A DNA stretch of 64,000 bases, taken from positions 6,200,001 to 6,264,000 of the forward strand of contig NZ_CP129613.1 of the NCBI RefSeq assembly GCF_030486405.1, read 5' to 3'. Shown piece by piece: positions 41,145 to 50,578 of this stretch. This DNA is from Mycolicibacterium sp. HK-90. Lineage in GTDB: Bacteria; Actinomycetota; Actinomycetes; Mycobacteriales; Mycobacteriaceae. The notes under the pieces were generated by a model. That model had not been told where the DNA came from, did not search any database, and saw only the letters and a program-made list of their open reading frames with translations. The translations under genes were made by a program, and so were the position numbers. The first letter of the stretch is position 1. The number at the start of each line of letters is the position of its first letter.

Positions 41145-41996
41145 GTGCGATTCGCCTTCAAGACTTCCCCGCAGAACACGACCTGGGCCGACATGCTTGC
41201 CATCTGGAAAGCTGCCGACACGATCGACGTCTTCGAATCCGGCTGGACGTTCGACCACTTCTATCCCATCTTCTCCGACTCCTCAGGCCCCTGCCTGGAG
41301 GGCTGGACGACGCTGACCGCACTGGCGCAGGCCACTGAGCGGTTGCGCGTCGGTGTGCTCGTCACCGGCATCCACTACCGTCACCCCGCCGTGTTGGCCA
41401 ACATGGCCTCCGCGCTCGACATCGTCTCCAACGGCCGCCTCGAGCTCGGCATCGGCGCCGGCTGGAACGAAGAGGAATCCGGTGCCTACGGCATCGAGCT
41501 GGGCTCGATCAAGGAGAGGTTCGACCGTTTCGAGGAGGCCTGCGAGGTGCTCAAGGGCCTCCTGAGCCAGGAGACGACGACGTTCGACGGCAAGTTCTAT
41601 CAACTCAAGGACGCCCGCAACGAGCCCAAGGGTCCGCAGCAGCCGCATCCGCCGTTCTGCATCGGCGGCAGCGGCGAGAAGCGCACCCTGCGCATCACCG
41701 CGAAGTACGCCGATCACTGGAACTTCGTCGGCGGTCCGCCCGAGGAGTTCGCCCGCAAACGCGATGTGCTGGCCGCGCACTGCGCCGACATCGGCCGCGA
41801 TCCCAAGGAGATCACCCTGTCGGCGCATGTACGTCTGGGCGAAGACCGCGACCTCACCAAGGTCGTCGACGAGGCCGCCGCGCTCGGCGCCGAGGGTCTG
41901 GACCTGGCGATCATCTACCTGCCGCCGCCGTACGACCCGGCGGTGTTGGAGCCCTTGGCCGAGGCGATCCGGGAGTCGGGTCAGCTGACCAGCTGA
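41145..41996 (+). CDS. LLM class F420-dependent oxidoreductase
   Basis: A 283-aa luciferase-like TIM-barrel enzyme using the deazaflavin F420, which mycobacteria make. Family segments: DVFESGWTFDHFYPIFSD, LRVGVLVTGIHYRHPAVLAN, NGRLELGIGAGWNEEESGAY, RFDRFEEACEVLKGLL and HPPFCIGGSGEKRTLRITAK. The substrate cannot be told. The GTG at 41145 was chosen since GGAG lies 5 bases upstream and the barrel begins at once (VRFAFKTSPQ); earlier in-frame codons run into the divergent gene. A strong hairpin follows. Confidence 0.9.
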   Translation: MRFAFKTSPQNTTWADMLAIWKAADTIDVFESGWTFDHFYPIFSDSSGPCLEGWTTLTALAQATERLRVGVLVTGIHYRHPAVLANMASALDIVSNGRLELGIGAGWNEEESGAYGIELGSIKERFDRFEEACEVLKGLLSQETTTFDGKFYQLKDARNEPKGPQQPHPPFCIGGSGEKRTLRITAKYADHWNFVGGPPEEFARKRDVLAAHCADIGRDPKEITLSAHVRLGEDRDLTKVVDEAAALGAEGLDLAIIYLPPPYDPAVLEPLAEAIRESGQLTS

Positions 41997-42007
41997 CGGA
42001 TACGGCT

Positions 42008-42047
42008 ACGCCCTCGGATCGGCGCAATCGCGTCGGTTCGAGGGCGT
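42008..42047 (+). terminator. Terminator after the LLM oxidoreductase gene
   Basis: ACGCCCTCG (42008-42016) and CGAGGGCGT (42039-42047) are perfect 9-bp arms around a 22-base loop, 11 bases after the stop codon. Confidence 0.65.
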
Positions 42048-42070
42048 TCAGCTATCGGGACGGATACCCG

Positions 42071-42211
42071 TCAGACGCCGAAGCGAAGTAGCTCGTCGGC
42101 CGTGACCAGGCGTTCGTTCTTCGCCGGGAATTCACGGCTCTTCATCGGATGACGGAACAATGACCAGGCAATACGAGTCATCCGTGACCGACTGATCGGA
42201 TTGATGTACAC
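42071..42211 (-). CDS. Small basic protein, 46 aa
   Basis: A short minus-strand frame with AGGAG 8 bases before its GTG at 42211. It reads MYINPISRSRMTRIAWSLFR at the N-terminus and ends TADELLRFGV. Codon third positions in the second half are GC-rich as in real genes of this genome. It is basic in the first two thirds and has no membrane helix. A GTG three codons earlier (42220) is possible. I do not recognise a family with confidence. It is isolated between a terminator and AT-richer sequence. Confidence 0.5.
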   Translation of the reverse strand: MYINPISRSRMTRIAWSLFRHPMKSREFPAKNERLVTADELLRFGV

Positions 42212-42453
42212 GGTGATCACTCCTGCGACGTACTGGTAGCTGTATCCGTAGTTCCACGTTACCGCAGCACTCTCACCACGTCATTAGATACCCGTCATCC
42301 GGCAAACTGGGTGAGCCACGCCGCAAAATCGTCGCCTGTTTCTGATGGGACTGTTGTTACGAATGAGGCGGCAAATCACGCTCTATTCGAGATGTGGATC
42401 ACATTTGATCGCTCACCAGGGCCATCGGGCAGCGTGATGCAGGACACATAAGC
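42212..42453. other. Non-coding, less GC-rich stretch
   Basis: No frame of convincing coding character is seen. Base composition is more AT-rich than the surroundings, with several stop codons in all frames. It separates the 46-codon gene from the orphan coding remnant and may mark an old insertion or deletion. Confidence 0.5.
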
Positions 42454-42456
42454 TAA

Positions 42457-42669
42457 TTAAGAGATCTCTCAAAAATCACGGCCGGCGGTTCCGATGACGG
42501 CTACGGGCAACGCTTGATTCTGTCCAATATCCTGGAGGGATTGGGCGTCGATCGAACGTCGATCCGTAATCATCTGGAACACGATGCAGGACTCCCGTCG
42601 GTCGAAGCGGTGCTCGCGGAGAAGGCTCAGATCTTCGCCACCCGGTACCGAGATGACGGAGATGATTGA
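42457..42669 (+). pseudogene. Orphan C-terminal coding remnant
   Basis: After an in-frame TAA at 42454, an open frame runs to TGA at 42667-42669 with protein-like sequence (GYGQRLILSNILEGLGVDRT, RNHLEHDAGLPSVEAVLAEK, AQIFATRYRDDGDD). No ATG or GTG start with a ribosome-binding site is present; only a TTG at 42514 is available. Its stop overlaps the ATG of the next gene (TGATG), as if it had been the upstream gene of an operon that lost its 5' part. Family unknown. Confidence 0.45.
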
Positions 42670-44012
42670 TGTCCCAACCGGCACTGGCCAATCCGCGCAA
42701 GCGCTGGCCGTTCGTCATTGCTGCCCTTGTGACGGTGGTCGTGGTTATCGTCGGCGTCATCGCGTGGTGGTCCTCAGCCGGTTCGGAGGCCTGGGCCAGA
42801 TCGCGGTGGAATCCTCCGGCGCAGACGTTTCTCTCGCCGATGCACGCATTACCAGTGGCGGGGTGGGAGACCGACATCGCCACACTCGGATTGCCGGCGG
42901 GGTCGAAGATCACCATCGGTGACGACCCGAGCCTGCCCGGCCCCATCATCGAAACGGGAACGTCGCGCGCCTATCTCCTCGCCAGCAGCCCCGGGCCGGC
43001 CCCACAATGGTGGCTGACTGGAGTTGATGCCGCAGACGGACACAGGTTGTTTCCGCCGGTCGAACTGAGCACGACCACTAGGGCACCGAGTTGCTTCATC
43101 AACGGGGCTTCGGTGGTGTGCATCTCGGACGACCAATCCCGAGCCACGGCATGGGTCATCGACAGTCAGACCGGCGAGCTGACCTTCACTGGGCCGACCG
43201 ACGTGCGTTTGATCACTGGGAAACTCAAGGCCAGGCAAACCGGCAGTTATCTCGTCGCGGCAACCGAGAAACACGGCGTCTACGGCGTCGGCCCCCAGGC
43301 TCAGACGACTTGGTTCGTGCCTGGCGTTGGACTAGTCGGAAGCCACAACGACGACGTCGCCTTCCAGGGCGCCGGTCGTGAAGGTCGAGCCACCATGTTT
43401 TCCCTCGCGGATGGCGAATTGCTGGCACCCGAGTTTCCGGACAATGCCGATTCGCGCGGAGCGACCTTCTTCGAAGGCGGCTTCGCCGAGCAATTCACCG
43501 AGAAGCCCGGCCGCGATTTCGTCCAGTTTTTCGACAACACAGGGAAACTCACAATCAACAAGCGCTTCGACGGCCAACTCGGCGGCACAACAGGCAACCT
43601 GGTCGGAATTGCAGACTCCGACAGCTACGGGGTCTACACCCTGCAAGGCGTGAAACTGCTCCATCTAGCCGGTGGCAGCATCCATCTGATCGGCACCACA
43701 CTCTGGGTCAGCGAGTCTGACATCACCCAGTCCACGGTCTACCGGCCCTACGACATGCGGACCGGCGACAAGGGCGAACCATGCGAATTCGATTTGGGCA
43801 CTGGCTATCTCGGATCCGACGGCACGGTGTCCGTGCGTGCGCCGATCAATCCCAAGTCGGACTTGCTGGCCGATGCCTGGGATCTCTCGACGTGTGAGCG
43901 AGTGTGGTCGATCCCGCGAAACGGACCTTTCGGCCGGGTGGCACGACTGGGAGACACCCTGGTCCGCCTGTCTGACGACGGCACCGAACTGTTTTCGCTC
44001 GTCAGCCCCTAA
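42669..44012 (+). CDS. Membrane-anchored propeller-like protein of unknown function
   Basis: A 447-aa protein with one N-terminal membrane helix (about 14-34, PFVIAALVTVVVVIVGVIAW) and a large outside domain rich in beta strands. Segments such as VDAADGHRLFPPVEL, VIDSQTGELTFTG, SLADGELLAPEFP, WDLSTCERVWSIP and LSDDGTELFSLV recur like blades of a PQQ/WD-type propeller. Cysteines at SCFINGASVVCI and elsewhere may pair. GGAG lies about 10 bases before the ATG. Codon use is somewhat less GC-biased than neighbours, suggesting transfer. The function is unknown; a lipid-anchored or scaffold role is possible. Confidence 0.65.
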   Translation: MSQPALANPRKRWPFVIAALVTVVVVIVGVIAWWSSAGSEAWARSRWNPPAQTFLSPMHALPVAGWETDIATLGLPAGSKITIGDDPSLPGPIIETGTSRAYLLASSPGPAPQWWLTGVDAADGHRLFPPVELSTTTRAPSCFINGASVVCISDDQSRATAWVIDSQTGELTFTGPTDVRLITGKLKARQTGSYLVAATEKHGVYGVGPQAQTTWFVPGVGLVGSHNDDVAFQGAGREGRATMFSLADGELLAPEFPDNADSRGATFFEGGFAEQFTEKPGRDFVQFFDNTGKLTINKRFDGQLGGTTGNLVGIADSDSYGVYTLQGVKLLHLAGGSIHLIGTTLWVSESDITQSTVYRPYDMRTGDKGEPCEFDLGTGYLGSDGTVSVRAPINPKSDLLADAWDLSTCERVWSIPRNGPFGRVARLGDTLVRLSDDGTELFSLVSP

Positions 44013-44040
44013 CAGCCCACGACACTCAGCAAAGTGCGTC

Positions 44041-45174
44041 TCAAGGCGTCCCGATCCCGGCACCAGGAAAACGGTGCGCCGGCGGGGTGTATGCCCCGCG
44101 TGCGATCAGCCGCGCGATGTTGGCCCGGTAGATCTCGTCGGCCTCGGCGTGGCGTACGGGTTCGCGTTCGAGCCACAGGTTCTTCGGATGGATCGGTTCG
44201 TCGTACATGTGCCGGAATACCTCGGTCCGCAGATCTTTGAGCCAGTTGGAGTTCAGGTTCATCACCCGGAACTGGCGCAGCGCCTCGATGTCGATCACAC
44301 CGGCGACGACCGAGTTGTGCCCGGAGACGGTGTGACCCAGTACCGCACCGTTGTAGTCGACGATGTGGGAGTTCCCGCCGGCAATGTCGAAGGCGTGCAC
44401 GGCGTCTTGGGTCGCGTAGACCGGACCGGTGTTGGGACAGATCATGTAGAGGCTGTTGAAATGCGCGTGGGCCCGGTTCTGCAGCAACCAGGTCCCGCCC
44501 GGGTCGGGCCCGGCTTGCGTCATGGGCACGGCCTCGCTCGGCCGGTACACCACCTCGGCGCCCTGAAACGCCAAGGCTCGCACAGCCTCCGGATACTCGC
44601 CGTCACTGCAACAGATCGTGCCGATCACCCCGATGTCCGGAGTGCGCAGCACCGGATAGAACGCGTCGAGACCGTCGCCGAACAGTTCAACCCACCGGTC
44701 GTACACGTCGTGCGGAGTGCAGGACCGTTCGCGGCACCAGACATGATTCTTCGTCGCCCGATGGACCACCTCCCCCGCCGGGGAGATCACGATCATCGAG
44801 TTGAAGAAGCGGTCCGGCATCACCTCGGGCCATCTGGCCTTGCACTGAGCGATGAGGTAGATCCGGTGCTGCCGAGCCAAGGCACCGAGGCGGTCGGTCT
44901 CCGGCCCGGGGATGTCGATGAACATCTCACGGGCGGCTTTCACGTGGGGTACGTCGAACGCCTCGTCGCCGAAGCCGGTCAGCGCGCCTTCGGCGAGGGC
45001 GACCAGCTTGACGGGCATGTTGATCGAAACCGTCGACACCGCGGCGTGCACCGTGTCCTCGATGACATCCAGGTTCGCCTGGATCTGCGATCGCCGTTCG
45101 ACATTGCGGACCACGGTCGACAGACCCACCGCCAGATAGGGGGCGATCGGCGCCCTGCCGTCACTACTGTCCAC
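44041..45174 (-). CDS. Carbon-nitrogen hydrolase (nitrilase superfamily, amidase-like)
   Basis: A 377-aa nitrilase-fold enzyme. The Glu-Lys-Cys triad can be placed at E in LVALAEGALTGF, K in HRATKNHVWCRE and C in IGTICCSDGEYPE. The length and segments such as SEAVPMTQAGPDPGGTWLLQ and NTGPVYATQDAVHAFDIAGG recall aliphatic amidase or carbamoylase branches. It would hydrolyse a linear amide or N-carbamoyl compound. Its start overlaps the upstream amidase gene by 11 bp, and it is the last gene of a three-hydrolase operon. Confidence 0.82.
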   Translation of the reverse strand: MDSSDGRAPIAPYLAVGLSTVVRNVERRSQIQANLDVIEDTVHAAVSTVSINMPVKLVALAEGALTGFGDEAFDVPHVKAAREMFIDIPGPETDRLGALARQHRIYLIAQCKARWPEVMPDRFFNSMIVISPAGEVVHRATKNHVWCRERSCTPHDVYDRWVELFGDGLDAFYPVLRTPDIGVIGTICCSDGEYPEAVRALAFQGAEVVYRPSEAVPMTQAGPDPGGTWLLQNRAHAHFNSLYMICPNTGPVYATQDAVHAFDIAGGNSHIVDYNGAVLGHTVSGHNSVVAGVIDIEALRQFRVMNLNSNWLKDLRTEVFRHMYDEPIHPKNLWLEREPVRHAEADEIYRANIARLIARGAYTPPAHRFPGAGIGTP

Positions 45175-46600
45175 AGGCGTTCACCCCCGGCATCCGATGG
45201 GCCCACGGCATGGCCTTCTCCAGTTGAGCGGCGACAGCGATCAGCGTGCCTTCGTCACACATGGGTGCGGCCAGCTGAACGCCGATCGGCAACCCGGACC
45301 GGGTACGTCCGAGCGGCAGGCTGATCGCCGGAGTGCCGGTCGCATTGAACAGTGGGGTGAAGGAACAAACGCCGAGCAGTTTCCGCATCCATTGCCCGGG
45401 CGACAGCGACGCATCGTCGGAATCGAGCTCACCCAACAGTTGGGGTGGCTGACCGAGCGTGGGAGTCAGCAGCAGATCGTATTCGGTGAAGAACGTTCCG
45501 ACGGCACGGGATACCTGGTTGAAGACGGCGAGTGCGCCGCCCAGTTCGGTGGCCGTGACGCGTCGTCCGTGCTCCGCGCATGCCAAGGTGGTCGCTTCGA
45601 GGTTGTGCGGACCCGGTGTGGTCCCCAGCGCCGCGGCGAGCGCGTCGATGCCTTCGGCGAGAGACACACTCCATACCGGCAGGTTGGCATCGACGAACTG
45701 ATCCCAGTCGAAGACCGGTGAATCGGGGCGGACGTGATGTCCCAAGCCTTCGAGCACGGACCCGACGGCGGCGACGGCGGCCGCCACCTCCTGATCGACC
45801 AGGTCTCCCGACCAGGACCCGGTGTGGATCGCGACGCGCAAACCTGCTGGATCCCGGCCGATCTCGTCGATGTAGGGCCGGGCGGGATCGCGAATCACGT
45901 ATTTGTCACCGGGAGCAGGCCCGCTGACCGCATCGAGCAGTGCCGCGCAGTCGCGCACGGACCGGGTCAGTCCGAACTCGATCCCCAACCCGGACAGCGG
46001 CTCGCTCGCGTCCGGCGCCACAGATACCCGGCCTCGGCTCGGCTTGAGCCCGACCAATCCGTTGGCCGAGGCGGGAATTCGGATCGACCCGCCACCGTCG
46101 GTGGCGTGGGCCATCGGGAGCGCGCGAGCCGCGACCAGCGCTGCCGAGCCTCCACTGGAACCGCCGGCACTCCGCGCCCGGTCCCACGGGTTGCGCGTCG
46201 ATCCCTGCGTGACCGGTTCGGTGTTCCCGTTGAACGCGAACTCCGGGGTGGTGGTGAGCGCGAGGGTCGCCAGCCCCGCCACCCGGAAACGTTTCATCAG
46301 TTCGGTGTCATGCGGAAACGCGACGCCCTCGCCGGCCAAACGGCTGCCGAAGCGGGTCGGCACTCCGGCCGCATGTATCGCGAAATCCTTTAGGGCGAAC
46401 GGTATCCCGGCGAAGACTCCGTCTCGGTCGCAGTCGAGCGGTTTCTCCCATGGCCCGGCGACCACGGCGTTGAGCGTCGGGTTGACCGCCTCGATGGCGG
46501 CGCGGGCCGCGTCGTGTACCTCGGCAACCGAGACCTGCTTGTCTCGGATCAGCTCGGCGAGGCCTGTGGCGTCGTACCCGCTGTATTCGCTCGGCTTCAT
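45164..46600 (-). CDS. Amidase (amidase signature family)
   Basis: A 478-aa amidase with the Ser-cisSer-Lys triad: Lys in IPFALKDFAIHAAG and the signature SAGGSSGGSAALVAARA, followed by DGGGSIRIPASANGLVGLKP. The C-terminus has the usual FNATGTPAISLPLG and GVQLAAP segments. It hydrolyses an amide to an acid plus ammonia or an amine; the substrate is unknown. AGGAG sits about 5 bases before the ATG at 46600. Its ATG overlaps the upstream amidohydrolase stop by 4 bp (ATGA), so the operon is tightly coupled. Confidence 0.9.
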   Translation of the reverse strand: MKPSEYSGYDATGLAELIRDKQVSVAEVHDAARAAIEAVNPTLNAVVAGPWEKPLDCDRDGVFAGIPFALKDFAIHAAGVPTRFGSRLAGEGVAFPHDTELMKRFRVAGLATLALTTTPEFAFNGNTEPVTQGSTRNPWDRARSAGGSSGGSAALVAARALPMAHATDGGGSIRIPASANGLVGLKPSRGRVSVAPDASEPLSGLGIEFGLTRSVRDCAALLDAVSGPAPGDKYVIRDPARPYIDEIGRDPAGLRVAIHTGSWSGDLVDQEVAAAVAAVGSVLEGLGHHVRPDSPVFDWDQFVDANLPVWSVSLAEGIDALAAALGTTPGPHNLEATTLACAEHGRRVTATELGGALAVFNQVSRAVGTFFTEYDLLLTPTLGQPPQLLGELDSDDASLSPGQWMRKLLGVCSFTPLFNATGTPAISLPLGRTRSGLPIGVQLAAPMCDEGTLIAVAAQLEKAMPWAHRMPGVNACGQ

Positions 46601-48330
46601 CGAGACTCCTCGCCGAAAGCGGGGAGGGTGGCGTCGTCGTGGACAACCTTGCCCGCCAACACGGTCCGGTGCACGCGCGTCTGTTTCAGCTCCTCGACAC
46701 CGCACGTCGAGGGATCGCGATCGACGAAGATCAGGTCGGCGTGGTTGCCCGGGCGAATGGACCCGAGTTGGTTCCAGCCCAGGATCTTCGCGGCGCTCGT
46801 GGTCCACATGGCAAGCGATTCCATGCGGGTGATCACCTGGTCGGGCCCGTCGTTGCGCAGGTCGGTGCCGGCGATCTCGTGTGTCTGGGCCAGCGCGATC
46901 TGCTCCCAGGGGTTCTTGGGCCCCCAGTCGGATCCGCCAGAGACATCGAGCCCCGCGTCGAGCAGTCGTCGGAGCGGCACCATGTCGCGCCAGACATGTC
47001 GCCCGATTCGCTCGTCGTACATCGCGCCCTTGCCCCAGGCGAATCCGACGGACGTGGTGATCTGGAACCCGAGGGCTTTGTACCGGCGCACATGATCGGG
47101 GCTGATCGTGATGGCGTGCTGCATAATCCAGGCTTTGTCACGGAAGTCGTGCTCGGTCACAACGCGTTCGGCGATCTCGAGGAAGTCGTCGTGCTCGCGG
47201 TAGGAGCCGATACAGATGTTGGCTCGGATTCCGTTCTCCGCGCAGAAGCGGACGAACGATTCTTCCTTCTCGAGTGAGACGAAGCGGTTTCCCTTGGTGG
47301 GCCGCCCGAACGGGTCCGCATAGGTTTCGTGCATCGCGAAATGGCCGGCGAAGCAGGGTCCGCCGGGGCTGATCGTCATGCCGGCAATGCGGAACATGTC
47401 GTCGGCGGTGTCAGAGGCTTGGGGCGCAAGCGATTTCAACCGCTCGTCGAAATCGGTCAGGGACAACGGTTCGAAGGGATAGAAGATCACCGACTCGACG
47501 TCGAAGGTCGCCTGAACGCGCATCGTGAGCAGCCCGGCGGCACGCAGATGCTGATACATCTGGAGGTGGATCGGCTCCATGGCGTGACCCTCGTACAGCG
47601 TGGTGACACCACGAGCCGAAAAGCGCGCCATCTCGTCGAGTACGCCGGGAACGGCGTGCTCGGGATTCAGCGGTGGCAGCTTGAGCAGGATCTGACCCCA
47701 GAACGGGTCGTAGGTGTAGTAATTGTTGACCGGACCCCGGAGGATGCCGGTCAGCCGCCCGGCCTCGTCTTTGTCGATCTCCACGTCGCACACCTGGTCG
47801 GGGATGAAGTCCGACAGTCCGACGGCGCGCAGGCCCGCGCTGTTGAACGCCACGACGTTGGGCGTCCGCGGGGCCCAGGCCTGGATGAGCACCGGGTGTT
47901 CGGTGGTCGCCAGATCGAGGGTGTGGCGATCAGGCAATCGGCGTTCGGCGAGGTCTCGCCACGATCTTCGGATGAAGTAGTGGGGTTCACCGACCGGCGT
48001 GCAGATGATCCACTCGCCGGGAGGGGTCTCCGCGGCGCGGGCGCGGATCCGATCGACGATGTCGGCGTGGTCCGTCGCGTCGCTCAGATCGACCAGGCCG
48101 CCACGCAACGCGCCGAAGTGCATGACGTGGGGATGGGTGTCGATCAGGCCGGGCATCACCACCGCGCTGCCGGCATCCATGACCCGGGCGTCCGGGCCTG
48201 CGGACTCGGCCAGATCCGCGAAGCTACCGACTTCGAGGATCACCCCGTCCTCGATGAGGACGGACTCCACCACCGGCCGGGAGCCATCGAAGGTCAGAAT
48301 TTTCGACGATCGGATGAGTGTTCTGCTCAC
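46597..48330 (-). CDS. YtcJ-like metal-dependent amidohydrolase
   Basis: A 577-aa amidohydrolase of the amidohydrolase_3/YtcJ group. The first metal motif is HxH in GLIDTHPHVMHFGALRGG. Others are TTLYEGHAMEP, GHFAMHETYADPFG, WIMQHAITISPDHVRRY and GGSDWGPKNPWEQ, with an Asp ligand. The C-terminus (GWNQLGSIRPGNHADLIFVD) completes the composite beta domain. It likely opens or deacylates an amide or cyclic amide. The GTG start has TAGAGT 6 bases upstream and no Shine-Dalgarno. It is the first gene of the hydrolase operon, divergent from a LuxR-type regulator. Confidence 0.88.
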   Translation of the reverse strand: MSRTLIRSSKILTFDGSRPVVESVLIEDGVILEVGSFADLAESAGPDARVMDAGSAVVMPGLIDTHPHVMHFGALRGGLVDLSDATDHADIVDRIRARAAETPPGEWIICTPVGEPHYFIRRSWRDLAERRLPDRHTLDLATTEHPVLIQAWAPRTPNVVAFNSAGLRAVGLSDFIPDQVCDVEIDKDEAGRLTGILRGPVNNYYTYDPFWGQILLKLPPLNPEHAVPGVLDEMARFSARGVTTLYEGHAMEPIHLQMYQHLRAAGLLTMRVQATFDVESVIFYPFEPLSLTDFDERLKSLAPQASDTADDMFRIAGMTISPGGPCFAGHFAMHETYADPFGRPTKGNRFVSLEKEESFVRFCAENGIRANICIGSYREHDDFLEIAERVVTEHDFRDKAWIMQHAITISPDHVRRYKALGFQITTSVGFAWGKGAMYDERIGRHVWRDMVPLRRLLDAGLDVSGGSDWGPKNPWEQIALAQTHEIAGTDLRNDGPDQVITRMESLAMWTTSAAKILGWNQLGSIRPGNHADLIFVDRDPSTCGVEELKQTRVHRTVLAGKVVHDDATLPAFGEESR

Positions 48331-48425
48331 ACGGGCACTCTATGAACGGCCGGCCGGGGAGAGAATCATCCGAAGGGATGAAGTCCGTGGGCAGCGGGGT
48401 TCGGGTTGGTATGGAGGATGTTGAG

Positions 48426-49115
48426 ATGCCGGTGACCACGACGGATTTCAACATCGCGTTCAAGCGCAACGCCATGGAGTTCCTGTCCCGGTTCGTCCGG
48501 GTCTCGGGCATGGTCTTCTACTCGGTGGACCGCGCAATGAATGCCGGCGAGCACGTGTTCGATCGAGTCCGTTCGGAGGAGAACGGTCGCTACACCGGCT
48601 ACTTCCACGAGCTTGACCCGTTTCATCCCCGCCGGTTCGCCAGTTCCGGTGCCGAACTCGCGACATCGAACGATCTGGGGCAACGCTTGGACCGAACCGA
48701 CTACTACGCGGAGTTCTTCCGCCCGATGGGTTACCGGTACGAAGCCGAGCTCTACCTACGTCATGCCGGGCGGATAGTCGCCGGGGTTTCGCTGCTGAAA
48801 AGCGCGAAGGACGGCGACTTCACCAAGGAAGAGATCGGGTTCCTGCAGAAATCCCACGGATTCGTTGAGCACTCGTACTGCATGCTGAGTCAATTGCCGA
48901 GCACGCCGGATCCTTCTGCGGTCCCTGAACATTGGAAACTGTCGGCTCGGGAACGTGACATCGTCGACCTACTGGCTCAGGGCGCGAGCAACGGCGACAT
49001 CGCCCGCGCCCTGTTCATCAGCGTTCCCACGGTGAAAACTCACCTGCAGCACGTCTACCGAAAATCCAACGTGTACTCGCGAACCGAACTGGTCGCCCGG
49101 CTCGTACGCCGTTAG
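48426..49115 (+). CDS. LuxR family regulator, divergent from the hydrolase operon
   Basis: A 229-aa regulator. The C-terminal LuxR/FixJ helix-turn-helix (about 165-227) reads WKLSARERDIVDLLAQGASN and ALFISVPTVKTHLQHVYRKS. The N-terminal ~150 residues (MEFLSRFVRVSGMVFYSVDR; YYAEFFRPMGYRYEAELYL) look GAF/PAS-like and may bind a small ligand. The ATG at 48426 has GGAGG 8 bases upstream; longer starts at 48411 and 48378 have no good site. It sits 95 bases from the divergent amidohydrolase gene and probably controls it. Its last 4 bases overlap the convergent gltD stop. Confidence 0.85.
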   Translation: MPVTTTDFNIAFKRNAMEFLSRFVRVSGMVFYSVDRAMNAGEHVFDRVRSEENGRYTGYFHELDPFHPRRFASSGAELATSNDLGQRLDRTDYYAEFFRPMGYRYEAELYLRHAGRIVAGVSLLKSAKDGDFTKEEIGFLQKSHGFVEHSYCMLSQLPSTPDPSAVPEHWKLSARERDIVDLLAQGASNGDIARALFISVPTVKTHLQHVYRKSNVYSRTELVARLVRR

Positions 49116-50578
49116 CGCTGCGGCGCGGCAGTGGGCTTGATGACCGCAGGCAGGGCGGTCTTGCCCATCAGGTAGCGGTCCACACCCGCGGCAGCGGCCC
49201 GGCCCTCGGCGATCGCCCACACGATCAGCGACTGACCACGGCCCATGTCACCGGCGACGAACACACCCGGGACGGAGGTCTGGAAGTTGTTGTCGCGCGA
49301 GACGTTTCCGCGGTCGGTCAGCTCGACGCCGAGCTTGGTCAGCAGACCTTCCTTCTCCGGACCGACAAAGCCCATGGCGAGCAACACCAGGTCGGCCTTG
49401 AGTTCGAAGTCGGTCCCTTCGACCTTCTCGAACTTGCCGGCGTTCATCTTGACCTCGTGCGCGCGCAGCGCGGTCACACGACCATCGGCACCGATGAATT
49501 CCTCGGTGTTGACCGAGAACACGCGGTCGCCGCCCTCCTCGTGGGCCGAGGAGACCCGGAACATCAGCGGGTAGGTCGGCCACGGGGTCGAATCCGCGCG
49601 GGTCTCGGGCGGGCGCGGCATGATCTCGAACTGGTGGATGCTGGCCGCGCCCTGACGGTGCGAGGTGCCCAGGCAGTCCGCGCCGGTGTCGCCGCCGCCG
49701 ATGATGATGACGTGCTTGTCCTTGGCGGTGATGGGCGGCTGCCCGTTCTCGTCGAGGACGTCGTCGCCGAGCTGAACCCGGTTGGCCCAGGGCAGGAATT
49801 CCATGGCCTGGTGGATGCCGTCGAGCTCGCGGCCCGGGATCGGCAGGTCACGCCAGGCGGTGGCTCCGCCGGCCAGGACGACCGCGTCGTAATTCAGCCG
49901 CAGCTGCGCCACGGTGATGTCGACGCCGACGTTCACGCCGGGACGGAACTGCGTGCCTTCGGCCGCCATCTGCTCCAGGCGCCGGTCGATGTGGCGCTTT
50001 TCCATCTTGAACTCGGGGATGCCGTAGCGCAGCAGGCCGCCGATGCGGTCGGCGCGCTCGAACACCGTGACGGTGTGGCCGGCCCGGGTGAGCTGCTGGG
50101 CGGCGGCCAGTCCGGCCGGTCCGGACCCGACGACGGCGACCTTCTTGCCGGTCTGCACGTCGGGCATCTTCGGGACGACCCAGCCCTGGTCGAAGGCGTT
50201 GTCGATGATCTCGACCTCGACCTGCTTGATGGTCACCGGGTCCTGGTTGATGCCAAGGACGCACGACGCCTCACACGGGGCGGGGCACAGCCGGCCGGTG
50301 AACTCCGGGAAGTTGTTGGTGGCGTGCAGCCGCTCGATCGCGTCGCGCCACCGGTCCTTGTACACCAGGTCGTTCCACTCGGGGATCAGGTTCCCCAGCG
50401 GGCAGCCGTTGTGGCAGAACGGGATACCGCAGTCCATGCATCGCGACGCCTGGTCCTGCAGCTTGTCGTGGGAGAAGTCTTCGTAGACCTCTTTCCAATC
50501 CTTCAGGCGCAGCGGAACCGGCCTGCGGGTCGGAAGCTCCTTGGAGGTGTGCTTGAGGAAACCGCGTGGATCAGCCAT
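49112..50578 (-). CDS. gltD: Glutamate synthase small subunit
   Basis: A 488-aa NADPH-binding subunit of GOGAT, which passes electrons through two [4Fe-4S] clusters to the large subunit. The N-terminal cluster Cys residues are in [17 protein letters not shown] and [14 protein letters not shown]. The FAD motif is [18 protein letters not shown] and the NADPH motif [20 protein letters not shown]. The C-terminal FAD site is [18 protein letters not shown]. It overlaps the gltB stop by 8 bp, so the subunits are translated together. Confidence 0.97.
   Translation of the reverse strand: MADPRGFLKHTSKELPTRRPVPLRLKDWKEVYEDFSHDKLQDQASRCMDCGIPFCHNGCPLGNLIPEWNDLVYKDRWRDAIERLHATNNFPEFTGRLCPAPCEASCVLGINQDPVTIKQVEVEIIDNAFDQGWVVPKMPDVQTGKKVAVVGSGPAGLAAAQQLTRAGHTVTVFERADRIGGLLRYGIPEFKMEKRHIDRRLEQMAAEGTQFRPGVNVGVDITVAQLRLNYDAVVLAGGATAWRDLPIPGRELDGIHQAMEFLPWANRVQLGDDVLDENGQPPITAKDKHVIIIGGGDTGADCLGTSHRQGAASIHQFEIMPRPPETRADSTPWPTYPLMFRVSSAHEEGGDRVFSVNTEEFIGADGRVTALRAHEVKMNAGKFEKVEGTDFELKADLVLLAMGFVGPEKEGLLTKLGVELTDRGNVSRDNNFQTSVPGVFVAGDMGRGQSLIVWAIAEGRAAAAGVDRYLMGKTALPAVIKPTAAPQR

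Noticed and set aside
42469..42949. Minus-strand frames across the start of the propeller-like gene
   Set aside because: They mirror coding sequence with a clear membrane helix on the plus strand.
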